DNA from: JACKAQ01 sp965227145
GTDB taxonomy: Bacteria > Calditrichota > Calditrichia > RBG-13-44-9 > J075
Length of the DNA stretch: 64,000 nt
Direction: 5' to 3'
Assembly (NCBI GenBank): GCA_965227145.1
Contig: OZ245730.1
Location: 4,402,001 to 4,466,000, forward strand
Positions 34,199-42,375 of the stretch are shown here, piece by piece (position 1 is the first letter of the stretch; every line of letters starts with the position of its first letter). Position numbers and translations under genes: made by a program. Below the pieces are notes generated by a model. That model saw nothing but the letters and a program-made list of their open reading frames with translations, was not told the origin of the DNA and ran no database searches.

Positions 34199-35497
34199 AT
34201 GAAAAAATATGACGCGACAACCGATCCGAAATTGAAATCATTCATCGATGTTTCACCCGATTCGCACTTCCCGATCCAGAATTTGCCGTATGGCGTGTTT
34301 CGCCGGAAATCCGGCGGCGATGCGCACATCGGTGTTGCCATCGGGGAAGTTGTGCTGGATTTATCCGAACTCGAATCCACCGGATTGCTGAACACGAAAA
34401 CACGCTATTTTGCCGGAGAAACCGTGCTCAACACGTTTATGGGCGCGGGAAACGCCGTTTGGCAATCCGTTCGCGAGCGCATCAGCGAGCTGCTTCGGCA
34501 CGATGTTCCGACCCTGCGCGACAACCGGAAACTGCGCGATTCGGTGCTGGTTCCCCAAAAAGATATCGATATGCAACTGCCAGTAAATATTGGCGATTAC
34601 ACCGATTTTTATTCATCGGAATATCACGCCACAAACGTCGGAACGATGTTCCGCGACAAAAACAACGCGCTGCTGCCCAACTGGAAATGGGTGCCGGTGG
34701 GTTACCACGGGCGCGCCAGTTCCGTGGTGATCAGCGGAACGCCGGTGCATCGTCCCAATGGGCAATCCAAAGCAGACGACGCAGACGCACCGACGTTCGG
34801 CCCCTGCCGTTTGCTGGATTTTGAGCTGGAAATGGGCTTTTTCACCGGGCCGGGAAATGCGCTCGGGCAACCGGTTTCGCTGGAAAACGCCGCCGAGCAT
34901 ATTTTCGGGATGGTGATTGTCAACGATTGGAGCGCCCGCGATATCCAGAAATGGGAATACGTGCCCCTCGGTCCGTTTTTGGCGAAAAATTTTGCCACAT
35001 CCATTTCGCCGTGGGTAGTGCCGATGGCAGCGTTGGCGCCATTCCGATGTGTTGGTCCGGCACAACATCCGCAACCGCTCCCCTACCTCCGGCAATCCGG
35101 CGACAACGCGGTGGATATCCATCTCGAAGTGCATCTGAAATCCGCGCAAATGAGCGCCGCCGCGCAAATCAGCCAATCGAACCTGAAATACATGTACTGG
35201 AGCATTGAACAGCAACTGGCGCATCACACGGTGAGCGGCTGCAACGTTCGTCCGGGCGATTTGATGGCATCCGGCACTATCAGCGGACCGACGCCAGACA
35301 GCTACGGCAGCATGTTGGAGCTCGCGTGGCGCGGCACCAAACCGCTGCAAATTTCGCCGGACGAAACGCGCAGTTTTCTGCAGGATGGCGATACACTGTC
35401 GCTCAACGGCTGGTGCAAAGGTGATGGCTATCGGGTTGGTTTTGGTGAAGTTAGCGGGAAAATTTTACCGGCAGTCACCGTAACAACACGGCGTTGA
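34199..35497 (+). CDS. Fumarylacetoacetase
   Basis: A 432-aa enzyme of the last step of tyrosine degradation, hydrolysing 4-fumarylacetoacetate to fumarate and acetoacetate. The metal- and substrate-binding blocks are visible: GDYTDFYSSEYHATNVGTMFR, PVGYHGRASSVVISGTP, DFELEMGFFTGPGN and VNDWSARDIQKWEYVPLGPFLAKNF. Length and N-terminal domain match the eukaryote-type enzyme rather than the short FAH-domain hydrolases. I chose the ATG at 34199 over a TTG two codons earlier. Other tyrosine-pathway genes (hpd, hmgA) are not in the window. Confidence 0.95.
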   Translation: MKKYDATTDPKLKSFIDVSPDSHFPIQNLPYGVFRRKSGGDAHIGVAIGEVVLDLSELESTGLLNTKTRYFAGETVLNTFMGAGNAVWQSVRERISELLRHDVPTLRDNRKLRDSVLVPQKDIDMQLPVNIGDYTDFYSSEYHATNVGTMFRDKNNALLPNWKWVPVGYHGRASSVVISGTPVHRPNGQSKADDADAPTFGPCRLLDFELEMGFFTGPGNALGQPVSLENAAEHIFGMVIVNDWSARDIQKWEYVPLGPFLAKNFATSISPWVVPMAALAPFRCVGPAQHPQPLPYLRQSGDNAVDIHLEVHLKSAQMSAAAQISQSNLKYMYWSIEQQLAHHTVSGCNVRPGDLMASGTISGPTPDSYGSMLELAWRGTKPLQISPDETRSFLQDGDTLSLNGWCKGDGYRVGFGEVSGKILPAVTVTTRR

Positions 35498-35527
35498 CCT
35501 GCCCAAAGGATAAGGGATAAAACAAGA

Positions 35528-35908
35528 TCACGGCTGGAATTTTTCAATTTCAATATCTTTAATCGGCGAATAATGCTTTTCGTTCGCGGTGACCAACGGT
35601 AAACCGGTGACAACCGCCGTCGCACCAATCATCGCATCTGCCAGATGCACCGCGTGGCTCAAAAAATGCTGCTCGACATAAAACATCGCCTTCGCCGAAA
35701 TTTCTTCATCAATATAAATGATTGACGCCTGCCAATCCCTCAATGCTTTTCGAAAAACCCTGAGCTCGTTTTTGTTGCGCATACCCTGAACCAATTCCAT
35801 GTAAGTGATCACCGAAATTGAGAACGTCCGTTGAGCGTCGATCAGATTTTTGGCATTTTGGTTGCCGCGCAAATACCAGATCAGCACATCTGTGTCAATC
35901 AGTTTCAT
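35528..35908 (-). CDS. PIN-domain toxin (VapC-like)
   Basis: A 126-aa PIN-fold ribonuclease, the toxin of a type II toxin-antitoxin pair. The acidic active site is readable: Asp in MKLIDTDVLIWYLRG, Glu in SVITYMELVQGM and the two Asp in VHLADAMIGATAVVTGLPLVTAN. I chose the ATG at 35908 because the conserved PIN start lies there and CGGA precedes it; 37 further upstream codons are open but overlap the antitoxin. Its start overlaps the antitoxin end by 14 bases, which couples translation. Confidence 0.92.
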   Translation of the reverse strand: MKLIDTDVLIWYLRGNQNAKNLIDAQRTFSISVITYMELVQGMRNKNELRVFRKALRDWQASIIYIDEEISAKAMFYVEQHFLSHAVHLADAMIGATAVVTGLPLVTANEKHYSPIKDIEIEKFQP

Positions 35909-36140
35909 GGCGATTTTTCCGGAGATTGCGCACGTAATTTTCGACATCCGTGATGTCTTCCCGCGTTTTCCAAATGCCAAATAATGCGCTGTTTTCTTCG
36001 GAAACTGCGGTATTTTCATCGAAAGGCACCAGTTTTGCGCAAGGTTTGCCGCGAAACGTGATAACCACTTCTTCGCCGCGTGCGACGGTTTCGAGCAGTT
36101 CTTTGGAATAGAACCGCAAATCTTTGGCTGTAGCTTTCAT
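35895..36140 (-). CDS. Phd/YefM-family antitoxin
   Basis: An 81-aa antitoxin. KATAKDLRFYSKELLETVARGEEVVITFRGKPCAKLVPF is the Phd/YefM N-terminal DNA-binding fold, and the acidic, helical C-terminus would wrap the PIN toxin. The ATG at 36140 has GGGTG upstream; a GTG three codons earlier is an alternative. It is first gene of the pair and probably autoregulates it. The pairing of a Phd-type antitoxin with a PIN toxin is common. Confidence 0.9.
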   Translation of the reverse strand: MKATAKDLRFYSKELLETVARGEEVVITFRGKPCAKLVPFDENTAVSEENSALFGIWKTREDITDVENYVRNLRKNRHETD

Positions 36141-36391
36141 TTTTTTCACCCAAGTTTATACTTCGAAATATAAATCGAATTTGAAATGGATCAAAATTGT
36201 TTCAACGATTCCCAAAAGAATTCCTAAATATTCCGGGAATTTGGGTTTCGGGCAGCGCAAATTCATATTGCCTCAATTGAAATTTCACTGAAATTTTCAC
36301 CGGACACCTTTGTTTTTGACGCTGCGATTTGTTATTTTGCACCACATTTCATCAATGAACAGCGAATTGCAATTACAGAATCGAGATTCTC

Positions 36392-37843
36392 ATGAATATA
36401 TGTTTCGTATCTTCCGAAATAGTGCCATTTGCCAAAACCGGCGGGCTGGCGGATGTCTCCGGTGCTTTGGGCAAATACCTCAACCAGCGCGGTCACGATA
36501 TCCGTTTGTTCATGCCCTATTACGATGTGCTGAAACCCGCAGGGAAGGATTTTCATCCGGTAGATTTTCTGCAAAACATCCCAATTGAATTTGGCGGATT
36601 TACCCTCAATTTTAGCGTTTTAACCACCAAACTGCCCGGTTCAAGGGCAGAAGTTTATTTTATCCACTGCCCGGGGCTTTACAACCGCGGCAAAATTTAT
36701 ACAGATGACGGCGACGAATATTTGCGTTACGCGATGTTATCGCGCGCGGCGCTGGAATGCTGCCAGCGCATGGGTTGGTCGCCGGAAATCATGCATTGCA
36801 ACGACTGGCAAACCGGGTTGATTCCGCTGTATCTGAAAACACTGTATGCATGGGACGGGCTGTTTCAGCGCACCAAAACCGTGCTGACGATTCACAATAT
36901 TGGCTATCAGGGCGTTTTTTCCGCGGAAACGGTGGACAAACTGAAACTCGGCGAATTTCGCGATAAGCTGCCGCAGGACGATCTCGCCGGAAATATGATT
37001 AATTTTATGAAAATCGGGTTGCTCAACAGCGATATCATCACGACGGTGAGCGACACTTACGCCAAAGAAATCCAGACGCCGGAATACGGTGCAGGTATGG
37101 ATTTCATTTTGCGGCAGCGCAGCAACCGGCTGGTGGGCATCGTAAACGGGGTGGATTATCACGAATGGAGCCCGGAAAACGATGTGCATATTCCCTATAA
37201 ATTTTCCCCGGATGACCTTTCCGGCAAACAAAAAAACAAACAGTTTTTGCTGCAACAATTGGGATTGCCATACAGCCCGGACGTGCCGGTTTACGGCATC
37301 GTTTCGCGGTTGACCGTGCAAAAGGGATTCGAGTTGCTGTACGAAACCCTGTTCGATTTTTTGGCAAATCACGATGTGCGGTTCACCGTGCTCGGCAGCG
37401 GCGAATCGAAATACACCAATTTCTTTTACAGCGCCCAAAATCATTTTCCCACAAAGCTTTGTTTTTATGATGGTTACAACGAGGTATTGGCGCATCTCAT
37501 CGAAGCGGGCAGCGATATGTTTGTAATGCCTTCGCGATACGAACCCTGCGGATTGAACCAGATTTACAGCCTGAAATACGGCACTGTGCCCATCGTTCGC
37601 AAAACCGGCGGGCTGGCGGATACGGTCGAGCTTTACGATTGGGAGCACCAAACCGGCACCGGATTTGTGTTCGAACATTTTAACGGCGACAGCCTCCGCT
37701 GGGCGATGGACTACGCCTATTCAACCTATCAAAATAAAGATGCCTGGCTGAAGTTGATGCGCAACGGCATGGCGCAGGATTATTCGTGGGATCGCCAGAT
37801 TTTGCGATATGAATTTATTTATAACTGGTTGGCTCGACAGTAG
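36392..37843 (+). CDS. glgA: Glycogen (starch) synthase
   Basis: A 483-aa GT5 glycosyltransferase that extends alpha-1,4-glucan from ADP-glucose (or UDP-glucose). NICFVSSEIVPFAKTGGLADVSGALGK carries the KTGGL nucleotide-sugar motif at the N-terminus. HCNDWQTGLIPLYL, TIHNIGYQGVF, the C-terminal MPSRYEPCGLNQIYSLKYGTVPIVRKTGGLADTV and the second KTGGL complete the family pattern. No other glycogen gene adjoins, though the secreted GH13 enzyme at 16.3 kb also acts on alpha-glucans. Confidence 0.96.
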   Translation: MNICFVSSEIVPFAKTGGLADVSGALGKYLNQRGHDIRLFMPYYDVLKPAGKDFHPVDFLQNIPIEFGGFTLNFSVLTTKLPGSRAEVYFIHCPGLYNRGKIYTDDGDEYLRYAMLSRAALECCQRMGWSPEIMHCNDWQTGLIPLYLKTLYAWDGLFQRTKTVLTIHNIGYQGVFSAETVDKLKLGEFRDKLPQDDLAGNMINFMKIGLLNSDIITTVSDTYAKEIQTPEYGAGMDFILRQRSNRLVGIVNGVDYHEWSPENDVHIPYKFSPDDLSGKQKNKQFLLQQLGLPYSPDVPVYGIVSRLTVQKGFELLYETLFDFLANHDVRFTVLGSGESKYTNFFYSAQNHFPTKLCFYDGYNEVLAHLIEAGSDMFVMPSRYEPCGLNQIYSLKYGTVPIVRKTGGLADTVELYDWEHQTGTGFVFEHFNGDSLRWAMDYAYSTYQNKDAWLKLMRNGMAQDYSWDRQILRYEFIYNWLARQ

Positions 37844-38148
37844 CAAAAAAAAACGAGACGCGCAGTGACTCGCACCACACACCCCGCTGAGGAGAGGAGA
37901 TTTTGTTTTGATGAGATGTTAAATAATCCGCAGGACACTCTATTCCAAAGCATCCTGCGGGGGAGCGAGGAGAGGAGATTTTTTTAAGGATAAAGGGTAA
38001 AGGAAAAATAAAAAAATGGGTGCGCGGCGACGACGAGCTCAAAAAAAATGGATAAAATAAAGTATTTCAATTGTTTACAACCGAATAAATTCGTCCTTTA
38101 TCCGTTATCCTTCACCCTTTATCCTTTGGGCACGTCGGCGCCGTGCCC
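37844..38148. other. Intergenic region built of repeat sequence
   Basis: 305 bases without a gene. It holds a direct repeat GAGGAGAGGAGATTT (near 37890 and 37968) and a hairpin CCGCAGGA/TCCTGCGG (37928-37935 / 37953-37960), a possible glgA terminator. Inverted AAGGATAAAGGG tracts lie near 37986 and 38108. A GGGCACG/CGTGCCC hairpin ends at the next gene's stop codon. Confidence 0.6.
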
Positions 38149-38152
38149 CTAC
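38128..38152 (-). repeat. GTAG-edged hairpin repeat abutting a stop codon
   Basis: GGGCACG (38128-38134) pairs with CGTGCCC (38142-38148). Read on the minus strand it begins GTAGGGGCACG, and that GTAG contains the TAG stop of the propeller-protein gene (38151-38149). It may also act as a terminator. Confidence 0.7.
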
Positions 38153-40572
38153 TTTAGCAGCAGCATTCGCCGGGTTTGCTGGAACGTGCCGGCAGTCAGG
38201 CGATAAAAATAGAATCCGCTGGCAACCTGCTCACCTGCCGTATTTGCGCCGTTCCATCGCGCGGCGTGCTCACCGGACGGCAACTCGCGATTGACCAATT
38301 CCGCCACTTTTTGTCCCAAAATATTGAAAATTTCCAATCGCACCACGCCGGTTTGCGGCGTCCGGAAGCGAATCGTGGTTTCCGGGTTGAACGGGTTCGG
38401 AAAGTTATCCGCCAGTTCGTAGCCTTCCGGCAATACGGATTTATCACCCGCGCTGATTACCGCGAAACTGCGTCCGGTTTCTTTCAGCATCATCTGGCTG
38501 ACCCACACATCATTTTGCCCGTCGCTTTCCACAGAAATCGTGATTGCGCCATCGGCGAAAGCCGCTTTTGGCAAATCGACGAATCCGGTTTCGCGCATTT
38601 TGTCCGAAAAAGAAATCGAGCTAAGCTCAGTAATTTCATTGATATAAACACGCTGCTTTCGCAACGTTCCGTCATTGGCAACGGCTGCCAGATTCAGCGC
38701 ATATTCGCCGTTCGGGTCCAGCCCTGCGAATCGATACACCACTCGTTCGGCATCGCGAACAGCGGATTGCGATGGCAAATCGCCCCATTTTACGGCTTCG
38801 CCGCGCTGCAGAAATGCGGATTCTGCAAGGTCATCACCGCAATTCAGGCTGTAAAACAGCGGCAAATACACATCCGCAACCAGCTCGGTTTGCTCATCGC
38901 GGTAGGGCGATTTCGCACCGATTGTCAATTGATAATTCCCGCCGGGGAGCAATTGCCTGTTGTCATCGCGGCGCTCAAACGCGAGCGTTTTTTGCCCGGC
39001 GGAAATCCAGGAGTTCGCGACATCCCGCACCGGATTTCCTTCCGCATCCCAGATTTGGGCACGCAGATGCGCCGCATCCGTTACCGTAAAACGGGTGAGC
39101 ACATCGCCGGTGCGGTCGTCGCTGGCAAAACGGGCATCGTGGATCGCGGTGCCGAGCTGCATTCGCTGCGCGCCGGCGTTTTCCTGCCACCGCTCCACCG
39201 TAAATAGCTGGTCGAAACCGCTCCAATATTCACCTTCGCCCTCAACCAAAATTTTGCCGAACGGGATTTCCACGCTGGCGAGTCCCGAAAACCCACCGTT
39301 TTCCGCGTTCAATTCGTCCAGCAAAGTGAGATCCGGTGCAAATTTCAGCAACCGCTGGCGATTGGCATCGACTGCAAAAATATTTCCGAAATGATCGGAT
39401 TTGATCTGCTGAATGATGGTTCCCGGCGCCATTTGCAATTCGCGAATCGCACGCAATTCGCCATTTTCCGGCGCAAAAATTTTCAGCCGTTGACCGGCGT
39501 CATCAGCGACATAAACCAGCCCGCTGCTGACGCCATTCCACTTTCCAACCGCTATGGATTGTGGATTTTCAACGACTGATGAACCACCGATTCTCTCAGC
39601 GTAATTATTGTAAATATTGAATTTAACCAACTCATTTTTGGATGCGTCAGCAACCAGCAACACATCGTCGGAAACGTCCAGCGGCGTGCCGGCATCGTCC
39701 GTTGCGAAGGCAACCGGATCACCGATGCCTTCGATGGCGAACAAAAATCGCAGATCGCCGTCCCCGTTCGCAACATCGAGCTGCAGCACGCTGATGCGCT
39801 TTCGCCCGCTTTCGCCGATGAACACGCGACCGTCGGCATCCACCGCGATGGCAACGGGACCCATCACATCGTCATACGATTTGATCCATTTGCCGAGATT
39901 GCCGTAAACCACACGATTCCATTCGCTATCGAGCACAAACTGCACATAGCTGCTGCGCACATACGGCGCAGTTTTGGCGTATGTGGCGCGATAGTACGAT
40001 GCGCTTTTTTCTGGCGCGCCGAACAATTTCCGGTCGATCCGGTTTTCCGAAACCGTCCGGTTGAGCCGCCGGATGCCCAAATCTTTGTCAATCGCGACGC
40101 TGCGAAAGGTTTGCCCGGCAAAATATCCCGGGCCGGTCGCATCAAAAAAACTGTGCTCGTTAACGGCTTGCATCGTTGCCGCCTGCGCCGCAAGCGATTG
40201 AAAATCGCTGATCTGCCAACTGCCGTTGGCTTTGGCGAGATTCACCCGGCTGCCGTTTTCCAGCTCAATCACAGCTGCGTTTTCTGCGCGATAAATACTT
40301 ATTTTTCCTTGATTTGCAGCCAACACCAAACTCAATTCATTCAACATTTCCGGCTGGTTTGCAACCAGTTGCTGCACCGCCCGGTGATTGGCGAACAGGT
40401 CCATCCGGTTGTGTTGCGCTGCCTGCTGCAATTCATCAATCAACATTTCCAACACCGCATCATCCGGTAATTTGGCAAAATACGCGCCGCGATCGCCGTT
40501 TTTCGGCTGTGCATTCACTGAAAACCCTGCCCAAACACACACGCCCAGCAAAATGAACATCCGTATTTTCAT
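38149..40572 (-). CDS. Secreted beta-propeller (NHL-like) protein with FlgD/T9SS-like sorting tail
   Basis: An 807-aa exported protein. Residues 1-21 are a signal peptide ending SVNAQ. Residues about 220-460 contain propeller-type repeats (GPVAIAVDADGRVFIGESGRKRISVLQ; NPQSIAVGKWNGVSSGLVYVADDAGQRLKIF; IFAVDANRQRLLKF), typical of NHL/SMP-30 folds. After a beta-rich middle, the last 85 residues (LADNFPNPFNPETTIRF ... VASGFYFYRL ... RRMLLLK) form the FlgD-like C-terminal domain used for type IX or related surface sorting in FCB bacteria. The ligand is unknown. It is the last gene of the envelope cluster, separated from DUF3570 by repeat sequence. Confidence 0.85.
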   Translation of the reverse strand: MKIRMFILLGVCVWAGFSVNAQPKNGDRGAYFAKLPDDAVLEMLIDELQQAAQHNRMDLFANHRAVQQLVANQPEMLNELSLVLAANQGKISIYRAENAAVIELENGSRVNLAKANGSWQISDFQSLAAQAATMQAVNEHSFFDATGPGYFAGQTFRSVAIDKDLGIRRLNRTVSENRIDRKLFGAPEKSASYYRATYAKTAPYVRSSYVQFVLDSEWNRVVYGNLGKWIKSYDDVMGPVAIAVDADGRVFIGESGRKRISVLQLDVANGDGDLRFLFAIEGIGDPVAFATDDAGTPLDVSDDVLLVADASKNELVKFNIYNNYAERIGGSSVVENPQSIAVGKWNGVSSGLVYVADDAGQRLKIFAPENGELRAIRELQMAPGTIIQQIKSDHFGNIFAVDANRQRLLKFAPDLTLLDELNAENGGFSGLASVEIPFGKILVEGEGEYWSGFDQLFTVERWQENAGAQRMQLGTAIHDARFASDDRTGDVLTRFTVTDAAHLRAQIWDAEGNPVRDVANSWISAGQKTLAFERRDDNRQLLPGGNYQLTIGAKSPYRDEQTELVADVYLPLFYSLNCGDDLAESAFLQRGEAVKWGDLPSQSAVRDAERVVYRFAGLDPNGEYALNLAAVANDGTLRKQRVYINEITELSSISFSDKMRETGFVDLPKAAFADGAITISVESDGQNDVWVSQMMLKETGRSFAVISAGDKSVLPEGYELADNFPNPFNPETTIRFRTPQTGVVRLEIFNILGQKVAELVNRELPSGEHAARWNGANTAGEQVASGFYFYRLTAGTFQQTRRMLLLK

Positions 40573-40726
40573 GATACCCTTCTTTCCTGTTGGATGATTT
40601 TTCCAAAATTTTCAATAAAAGCCAACCGCAGGATGCGCTGAGAGCGTAAAGAAAACGATACTTTTTTTCCCTTGATTTCCGTCTGCTCTGCGGACTTCGC
40701 AGACCCTGCGGTTGAGCAATTTATTG
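40573..40726. repeat. Degenerate inverted repeat around AACCGCAG
   Basis: AACCGCAGGATGCGCTGAGAGCG near 40623 and its diverged inverse ending CCCTGCGGTT near 40714 flank a short AT-rich centre. This resembles the AACCGCRG...AGAGAACGC element at 41878-42001. Probably a small non-coding mobile or relic element. Confidence 0.5.
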
Positions 40727-41848
40727 TTAAAATCCAAAGTTGAGATTCAATTGAACGATATTCGCTGAAAAGTCTAACGTATTGAAATATCTGAAGTAAC
40801 GTGCCTCGATGGAGGCATTTTCGAGAAACTGCAAATCCCGGCGCGATTCGGCGATGCCGCTCAACAGATAGGTCAGGCTGAGCCCGAAATTATTGGAATT
40901 GAACGACTGCAATTTGTAATCCGCAGTGCGGAAATCGCCGTTTTCCACCACCGCATCTGAATAGCGTTCCTGCCAGAATTCCGCTGCGCCCTGCGTATAA
41001 AACCGGTAGTTCAGCCGCAAAATCAAATCCTCAAAAACGTATTTGTTGAACTGCGTTTCAACCGTGTGCGAGCTGACTTTCCAGTCATCAAAATAGAAGC
41101 GGTAATTTCCTGAAATTGATGCACTTACCGGCTCCAGAAAATGGCTGATTTTTCCCGAAACCGCATGCCGGATTCGCGTGTCCGGATGGCTTTCCGGCAC
41201 CGTTTCGAAGGCGTTCAGCGCGTTAAAAACCTTCACCTGACGATACGGATCGCTCAAATATCCCTCGTGGATCACCAGATCGTAACTGAGATCGAGCACG
41301 GTTGTCGGCGAAAGAATTTGCCCGATCCCAGCCTTGCCGGAAACCGTCCATTTGTCGAATGTTTCGAGATCGCCATTTTCGAGAATTTTTCCGACTTCGT
41401 CCTGCGTAAACTGACCGCGCAACATCAGTTTTGTGTTTTTCTCAAACATTTCCCGCGAAACCGAACCGATGACCGAATTGGAGCGATAGTCCAATTCCTG
41501 GCTGTGGTAAAAATTGGCCGCGATATTGGTCACATCGTCGATGCCCTGCTCCACGCCGAGGATAATTTGCCCGCGCGATTTCTCGAACGGCTCATTTTTT
41601 TGCCGCGCCGGACGGGTTGCGCCGGACACGCCATCAACGGGCGGCACGTAAACGTTATCTAGCTCTAAATCCAGAAAAAACATAGTTTTGCTAAACAAAC
41701 GTTTCGCCAGATTCAACGCGTTTGTTGTGACGCTGTTGCTCCCGCTGTCAGAAAAATAGTAGGTGGTGAAGCTCAATTTTTCTTCCTGCGAGAATGCCAA
41801 TTGCTGCGCAATCAGCAAAAAAATGATGGTCAAAATGGTTCGTTTCAT
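40727..41848 (-). CDS. DUF3570 family outer-membrane protein
   Basis: A 373-aa exported protein. The signal peptide is MKRTILTIIFLLIAQQLAFSQ and the rest is a run of amphipathic strands ending LNLNFGF, a C-terminal Phe typical of outer-membrane barrels. KLSFTTYYFSDSGSNSVTTNALNLAKRLFSKTMFFLDLELDNVYVPPVDGVSGATRPARQ is the conserved DUF3570 lead. I start at 41848, where the signal peptide begins; a 60-codon upstream extension runs through repeat DNA. DUF3570 is known to neighbour DUF4266 in many genomes, as here. Function is not established. Confidence 0.85.
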   Translation of the reverse strand: MKRTILTIIFLLIAQQLAFSQEEKLSFTTYYFSDSGSNSVTTNALNLAKRLFSKTMFFLDLELDNVYVPPVDGVSGATRPARQKNEPFEKSRGQIILGVEQGIDDVTNIAANFYHSQELDYRSNSVIGSVSREMFEKNTKLMLRGQFTQDEVGKILENGDLETFDKWTVSGKAGIGQILSPTTVLDLSYDLVIHEGYLSDPYRQVKVFNALNAFETVPESHPDTRIRHAVSGKISHFLEPVSASISGNYRFYFDDWKVSSHTVETQFNKYVFEDLILRLNYRFYTQGAAEFWQERYSDAVVENGDFRTADYKLQSFNSNNFGLSLTYLLSGIAESRRDLQFLENASIEARYFRYFNTLDFSANIVQLNLNFGF

Positions 41849-41874
41849 GGTGTTTCGGGTTGATGATTTCCTTT

Positions 41875-42053
41875 TTTTAACCGCCGAGGTCGCAGAGAAC
41901 GCTGAGATTCCCGGAGCTGATTTTCTGAAAAACTCCGTTTTTTGAATTGTTTTTTCCATTACCAAATCTTTTCTCTGTGACGCCGCGATCACTGCGGTTG
42001 AGTGTTGTTTTTTCACATTCCCGTTCAAAGCTCCTGCTTTGAATGCTTTTTTT
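41875..42053. repeat. MITE-like inverted element plus hairpin in the DUF4266-DUF3570 gap
   Basis: TTAACCGCCGAGGTCGCAGA near 41879 and an inverse ending CACTGCGGTT near 42001 bracket about 90 bases. A separate hairpin TTCAAAGC-TCCT-GCTTTGAA (42024-42043) is followed by TGCTTTTTTT on the plus strand. There is no gene on either side in that direction, so I call it repeat rather than terminator. Confidence 0.5.
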
Positions 42054-42123
42054 GAGAAGCTCCGGTTTCGATTAATTGTTTACACATAATTCCGGACGCT
42101 ACCCATATTCGCAGCAAGTTTCA

Positions 42124-42336
42124 TTATTTCGCGCAGCCGCAGCCGCCACCGATGCCCGTTTCCCCGCCGATGCTGCCTTCCCGGGTGCTGAAAAATTTTT
42201 CATCAAGCTTTTGTTTGGAAAACTGGCTGCCGGGGTCCATAATTTGGTCGCCGAGCAATCCGCGTTGATAAGCTTTGACATTCGCGCATCCGCTGAGTGC
42301 GATGCCTGCTAATATGATGAGTGCGATTTTTTTCAT
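42124..42336 (-). CDS. DUF4266 lipoprotein
   Basis: A 70-aa lipoprotein. MKKIALIILAGIALSGC is a lipobox signal with the acylated Cys at residue 17. The tail STREGSIGGETGIGGGCGCAK, rich in Gly with a terminal CGC, is the DUF4266 hallmark. The Cys pair could bind metal or take part in thiol chemistry, which is inference. GGAGAAAAATC precedes the ATG. It lies between the HzsA-like gene (39 bases away) and the DUF3570 gene. I recall DUF4266/DUF3570 loci with ApbE flavinyl-transferases elsewhere, but no apbE is in this window. Confidence 0.88.
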   Translation of the reverse strand: MKKIALIILAGIALSGCANVKAYQRGLLGDQIMDPGSQFSKQKLDEKFFSTREGSIGGETGIGGGCGCAK

Positions 42337-42375
42337 GATTTTTCTCCAATGCTATGTGCATGTAAATATTAGTAG

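Noticed and set aside
40727..42028. Longer start for the DUF3570 gene
   Set aside because: The 60-codon extension runs through an inverted repeat and would bury the signal peptide at 41848.
42024..42053. Plus-strand terminator
   Set aside because: It has stem and T run, but no plus-strand gene lies upstream; it fits better as part of the repeat material.
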